From Planctomycetaceae bacterium (GTDB lineage Bacteria > Planctomycetota > Planctomycetia > Pirellulales > Pirellulaceae), in assembly GCA_024642765.1 (NCBI GenBank), contig JAHEAM010000178.1, positions 1 to 7,534 of the forward strand: a stretch of 7,534 bases of DNA, given 5' to 3'. The translations under genes and the position numbers were made by a program. Every line of letters starts with the position of its first letter. Position 1 is the first letter of the stretch. Below the pieces are notes generated by a model that was not told the origin of the DNA, did no database searches, and was given only the letters and a program-made list of their open reading frames with translations. Below are positions 4,566-7,534 of this stretch, in pieces.

Positions 4566-6452
4566 TCAAAAATCTACCAATTCACGTGGAGCCCAAGCCG
4601 CTCTCAACGCATTGACCACCGCTAATACATCGATTACTTCTTGACCAATCGCCCCCCAAACGGGAGGCAAATAACCCAGCATGGCGAAGATCATCCCGAC
4701 TACACTTAGCGCCATGCCGCCTACCGCACTTTGCAAGGCAATTTGACGCATTCGCCGACTGATGTGTAAAAACTCGTCGACCTTTTGCAGCGAGCTATCA
4801 AGCATGACGACGTCTGCAGCCTCTGTCGTTACATCGCTATTCTGTCCGAACGCAATTCCCACAGTCGCAGCCATCAGAGCCGGCGCGTCGTTGATTCCAT
4901 CGCCAACAAAAATCGTTTGTGCCCGTTCGGTTTCTCGATTAACGATCGCCAGTTTTTGTTCGGGGCTCTGGCTCGCATATATCTCCTTGATCCCCACCAA
5001 CTCTGCAAGATAGTCCACTTCGGACTTGCGATCACCTGACACCAACATCGTCTTGGTTATCTTGTGGCGTGGCGAAAGATGGCCAACAAACTGGCGACTG
5101 TCTTTTCGCGGAGAATCTCGAAATTGAAAGGTCGCCGAGTATTTCCCATCAAGCAGAACGACGCATTCTAGTCCGCTGGCTTGCGGCGGCAAGGTCGCGT
5201 CAAGTTCTGGTTGCTTTGCCAATAATTTGTTGCGGCTGGTAACTTCGATGTGTCGACCAGAAACCGTACCGCGCAAACCCTCTCCTGGTCGCTCACTCAT
5301 CTCTTTAACTTCGGCCAACGCCACGTTCCGATTTTTAGCGGCGCGAACGATCGCGCCCGACAACGGGTGTTTCGAAAGTTGTTCCAAGCTCGCGGTTAGG
5401 GCCAATAATTCACGTTCGTCCACTCCGGCCATAGTGACTAGGCCCACCATCTCGGGAGTTCCATAAGTCAACGTCCCGGTTTTGTCAAAGATAATGCACG
5501 AACAAGTATCTGCCATTTCGAGCGCGCTCGGATCTCGAATAATAATCGCGCGTTTGGCCGCCAGTGAAATGGAACCGATAATTGCTGTGGGTATGGCAAT
5601 CAACAATGGACAAGGCGTTGCCACAACCAGTACAGCAAGAAATCGTGTTGCTTCTCCGGAAAATCCCCAAGCCAACGCAGCCAATACAAGAGCCAATGGC
5701 GTGTACCAGGCCCCCAATTTATCCGCCATTCGGCGAATCTGGGGGCGTTTTTCTTCCGACGCTTTGATCACCTGCACGATTTTTGCAAACCGCGAATCAC
5801 TGGCCGCCTTTTCAGCGCGGATCGTCAAGGCGGAATCGCCGTTGATGGCTCCGGAGAGAACATTAGAGCCTGGCGATTTACTCAGCAGGTAGGGTTCACC
5901 TGTCAAGTAACTCTCGTCCATGACTCCATGGCCTTCGACCACTATACCATCGATGGGGCAGGTCTCATGCGGAAAAACGGTAATCGTATCTCCGATGTTA
6001 AGCGACTCGATGGGAGTGTCCTCGATGTGATTTCCCGTTTTTCGATGTGCAGTATTCGGCATACGTTTGCTCAGGGCTCGCAGGACACCGGACGCGCTGC
6101 GCACAGCGTAGGCCTCCAAGGCTTCACCACCTGACAGCATCAAGACGACGAGCGTCCCGGCAAGATATTCCCCGAGAAAAACCGATGTCACAATCGATAT
6201 CCCAGCCAACAAATCGGAGCCAAACTCCCGTTTCAGCAATTTCAAAAACAACTCGGCCACGAGCGGGCCGCCGCCCAGCGCAAGTGCAATCCACAGCGGC
6301 CAATTTTGAACCTGCGAACTAGCGGTTGACCCAAACCGCAACCAAAGGTGAGCAGCAATCGCAACAATACTAATAATCGCAATCACTGTAGCCCGGCTTT
6401 GCCACAAACGCTCCGTTAGCGATGTGCGTGCGCCATTCTCTTTTGAATCCAT
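4566..6452 (-). CDS. P1B-type heavy-metal-translocating ATPase, TPC class, no HMA domain
   Basis: This inner-membrane pump couples ATP hydrolysis to metal-ion transport, normally export. Numbering follows the 628-residue form from ATG 6452. Membrane segments lie near 20-38, 52-70, 80-106, 250-275 and 276-296, then a C-terminal pair at about 575-593 and 600-618. The actuator TGEP is at 184-187, the phosphorylation site DKTGT at 323-327 (phospho-Asp D323), the HP motif at 362-363, SGD at 472-474 (usually TGD) and the hinge GDGINDAP at 517-524. The metal site in the sixth helix is TPC (279-281), not the common CPC or SPC, and the last helix carries QEVID (604-608) rather than HEGGT. There is no N-terminal metal-binding domain and no His-rich tail. 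TPC pumps have been grouped as P1B-5 with Ni/Fe proposed, but the metal here is not certain. A longer frame from TTG 6563 exists, but it would start upstream of the likely promoter. Stop is TGA. Confidence 0.93.
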   Translation of the reverse strand: MDSKENGARTSLTERLWQSRATVIAIISIVAIAAHLWLRFGSTASSQVQNWPLWIALALGGGPLVAELFLKLLKREFGSDLLAGISIVTSVFLGEYLAGTLVVLMLSGGEALEAYAVRSASGVLRALSKRMPNTAHRKTGNHIEDTPIESLNIGDTITVFPHETCPIDGIVVEGHGVMDESYLTGEPYLLSKSPGSNVLSGAINGDSALTIRAEKAASDSRFAKIVQVIKASEEKRPQIRRMADKLGAWYTPLALVLAALAWGFSGEATRFLAVLVVATPCPLLIAIPTAIIGSISLAAKRAIIIRDPSALEMADTCSCIIFDKTGTLTYGTPEMVGLVTMAGVDERELLALTASLEQLSKHPLSGAIVRAAKNRNVALAEVKEMSERPGEGLRGTVSGRHIEVTSRNKLLAKQPELDATLPPQASGLECVVLLDGKYSATFQFRDSPRKDSRQFVGHLSPRHKITKTMLVSGDRKSEVDYLAELVGIKEIYASQSPEQKLAIVNRETERAQTIFVGDGINDAPALMAATVGIAFGQNSDVTTEAADVVMLDSSLQKVDEFLHISRRMRQIALQSAVGGMALSVVGMIFAMLGYLPPVWGAIGQEVIDVLAVVNALRAAWAPRELVDF

Positions 6453-6506
6453 TTGCTTACTTTGAAGAGGAAGTATTGAGTCAACCGAATTTTCGAGCGA
6501 ACGAGT

Positions 6507-6555
6507 TCGACAGATTTCGGTATCGAGATTATACTCGTCGCGAACGAATTGTTCA
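6507..6555. promoter_or_regulatory. Bidirectional promoter with overlapping -10 elements
   Basis: Plus strand: TCGACA (6507-6512, 5 of 6) is followed after 17 nt by TATACT (6530-6535, 5 of 6), predicting a start near 6542, about 55 nt before the ThrE-like start. Minus strand: TGAACA (6555-6550, 4 of 6) is followed after 16 nt by a perfect TATAAT (6533-6528), predicting a start near 6521, about 69 nt before the ATPase ATG at 6452. The two -10 boxes share ATTATACT (6528-6535). RNA polymerase could therefore bind in either direction at one melted region, and the two genes may compete or be co-regulated. Confidence 0.55.
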
Positions 6556-6596
6556 TGGAGCAAACGGAACTTTAGCCAAAGAACACGAAAGCAAAT

Positions 6597-7534
6597 TTGT
6601 TGCAGTCAGCACCTGAAACATTGAGTCGTCGCCAAGGCGTGTTGATACGCGCTGCGATGATGTTGCACCGCTATGGTACGCCATCCCACCGGTTAGAACG
6701 AGTGATGAAGCGTGTTTCTTTTGCAATCGGTGTCGAAGCTGACTATCTGTATACACCCACAGCGCTATTCATTAGTTTTGGCGAAGGCTTGCACCGGACC
6801 GAACTTCGCAGAATCGACGCAGGACCTGCTAATCTTGGGAAGTTGATCGAATTCGATATGGCACTGGAGGACCTGGAGCATGGTCGCCTTGGCATTGAAG
6901 AAACAGATATAAAACTCCAATCGATCGACAATGCGCCGCAGCGCTATTCGTTTTTCATGGTTGTGCTTGCAAGTGCCATTTCCTGTGGCTGCGCGACAAC
7001 CTTCTTTGGAGGTGGTTGGCGAGAGGTCGTTTTTTCAATGGTTGTAGGTGCGCTATTGCAATTGTGGGACCGTCTATTGAAATACTGGGCACCACAAGAA
7101 CACGCTCTTGAAATCACGGCAGGATTCTTGACAGCAATGGCGGCCCTAGTTGTTTCTGTGGTGATCGTTCCGTTCGATGATCGCACGGCAGCGATGGGAT
7201 CATTGATCATTCTCGTACCGGGTTTTTCCTTTACCGTCGCTTTGACAGAATTGGCAAATCGACATCTTAGTTCTGGGGTTGCGCGACTGGCTGGTGCTGC
7301 TGTTGTTTTTTTGGCACTCATCTGTGGCGTCGCGCTGGCCTGGCGTCTCGGTTCGGATTTGAAACAAGGCCCCGTGGTACCGATCCCTCTGCCCAGCGAA
7401 CTCTATGCCCTCGCAGTATTCATTGCCCCCTTTTCTTTCGCCGTACTTTTTCAGGCAAGAAAATTAGAGTGGGGAGTTATTGCGATTGTAGCCTGGTGCG
7501 GGTTCGGTAGCGCAATCCTAGCATCCAATTGGCG
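6597..7534 (+). CDS. ThrE-like threonine/serine exporter family protein, cut by the window edge
   Basis: 312 codons are visible with no stop before the edge. The N-terminal ThrE (DUF1212) domain begins RRQGVLIRAAMMLHRYGTPS, with the family pattern HRYGxPxHRLE, then YTPTALFISFGEG. After QRYSFFMVV the membrane helices start (about residue 115), with FFGGGWREV, then GSLIILVPGFSFTVALTELA near residue 200, a family signature. A second block of helices (ThrE_2-like) runs to the edge. Relatives such as Corynebacterium glutamicum ThrE export threonine and serine; whether this one does is not shown. The start is uncertain: TTG at 6597 or 6600 keeps the first helix and follows GAAAG, while ATG 6657 would cut into that helix. 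An in-frame TAG at 6573-6575 sets the upstream limit. Divergent from the ATPase gene and about 145 bp from it. Confidence 0.85.
   Translation, partial: MLQSAPETLSRRQGVLIRAAMMLHRYGTPSHRLERVMKRVSFAIGVEADYLYTPTALFISFGEGLHRTELRRIDAGPANLGKLIEFDMALEDLEHGRLGIEETDIKLQSIDNAPQRYSFFMVVLASAISCGCATTFFGGGWREVVFSMVVGALLQLWDRLLKYWAPQEHALEITAGFLTAMAALVVSVVIVPFDDRTAAMGSLIILVPGFSFTVALTELANRHLSSGVARLAGAAVVFLALICGVALAWRLGSDLKQGPVVPIPLPSELYALAVFIAPFSFAVLFQARKLEWGVIAIVAWCGFGSAILASNW

Noticed and set aside
5482..5892. A 136-codon frame antisense to the ATPase
   Set aside because: It lies opposite the conserved TPC and phosphorylation region of the ATPase and is a by-product of that coding sequence.
6944..7321. A 125-codon minus-strand frame opposite the ThrE-like gene
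   Set aside because: The plus strand carries the ThrE family signatures here; the reverse product is low-complexity Thr/Ala-rich sequence.

Overview
The window looks like a piece of a planctomycete chromosome, probably Pirellulales-like. The strongest clue is a DUF1559 protein at 390-1331 (minus), with a prepilin-type N-terminus and an H-X9-DG C-terminal motif; this family is greatly expanded in Planctomycetota. A secreted LTxxQ-type helical protein and clustered short palindromic repeats fit the same phylum. GC is moderate and genes are widely spaced. Shine-Dalgarno sites are often weak or absent, so several starts rest on promoter position or domain boundaries.

Layout from left to right: (1) a gene cut by the left edge on the minus strand (start at 85), behind a promoter that carries an operator-like palindrome; (2) the DUF1559 pseudopilin-like gene (minus), whose predicted promoter is interleaved with a three-arm inverted repeat; (3) a divergent HDOD-domain gene (1724-2632, plus, GTG start); (4) a convergent small helical gene (minus) whose signal peptide is intact but separated from the mature domain by an in-frame amber codon at 3089-3091, so the locus is probably a pseudogene; (5) a membrane-anchored thioredoxin-fold protein (3537-4130, plus) that resembles RedB but lacks the redox cysteine pair; (6) a 435-bp gap between convergent genes filled with repeats: two ungapped 103-bp MITE-like copies placed almost symmetrically around a 17-bp hairpin, plus a possible decayed third repeat; (7) a P1B-type metal-transport ATPase (minus) with a TPC motif and no N-terminal metal-binding domain; (8) a ThrE-like threonine/serine exporter (plus) that runs off the right edge.

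Genes 7 and 8 are divergent and appear to share one AT-rich core in which the -10 elements of both strands overlap. That promoter lies inside a possible TTG-initiated extension of the ATPase frame, so the ATG at 6452 is the better ATPase start. No operon of several co-directional genes is visible; the genes are mostly single units in alternating orientation.

I see no complete defence system, CRISPR array, tRNA, rRNA or transposase. The points most worth a second look are the amber-split secreted protein, the symmetric repeat cluster, the overlapping bidirectional promoter, the TPC/QEVID ATPase, and the redox-site-less RedB-like protein.
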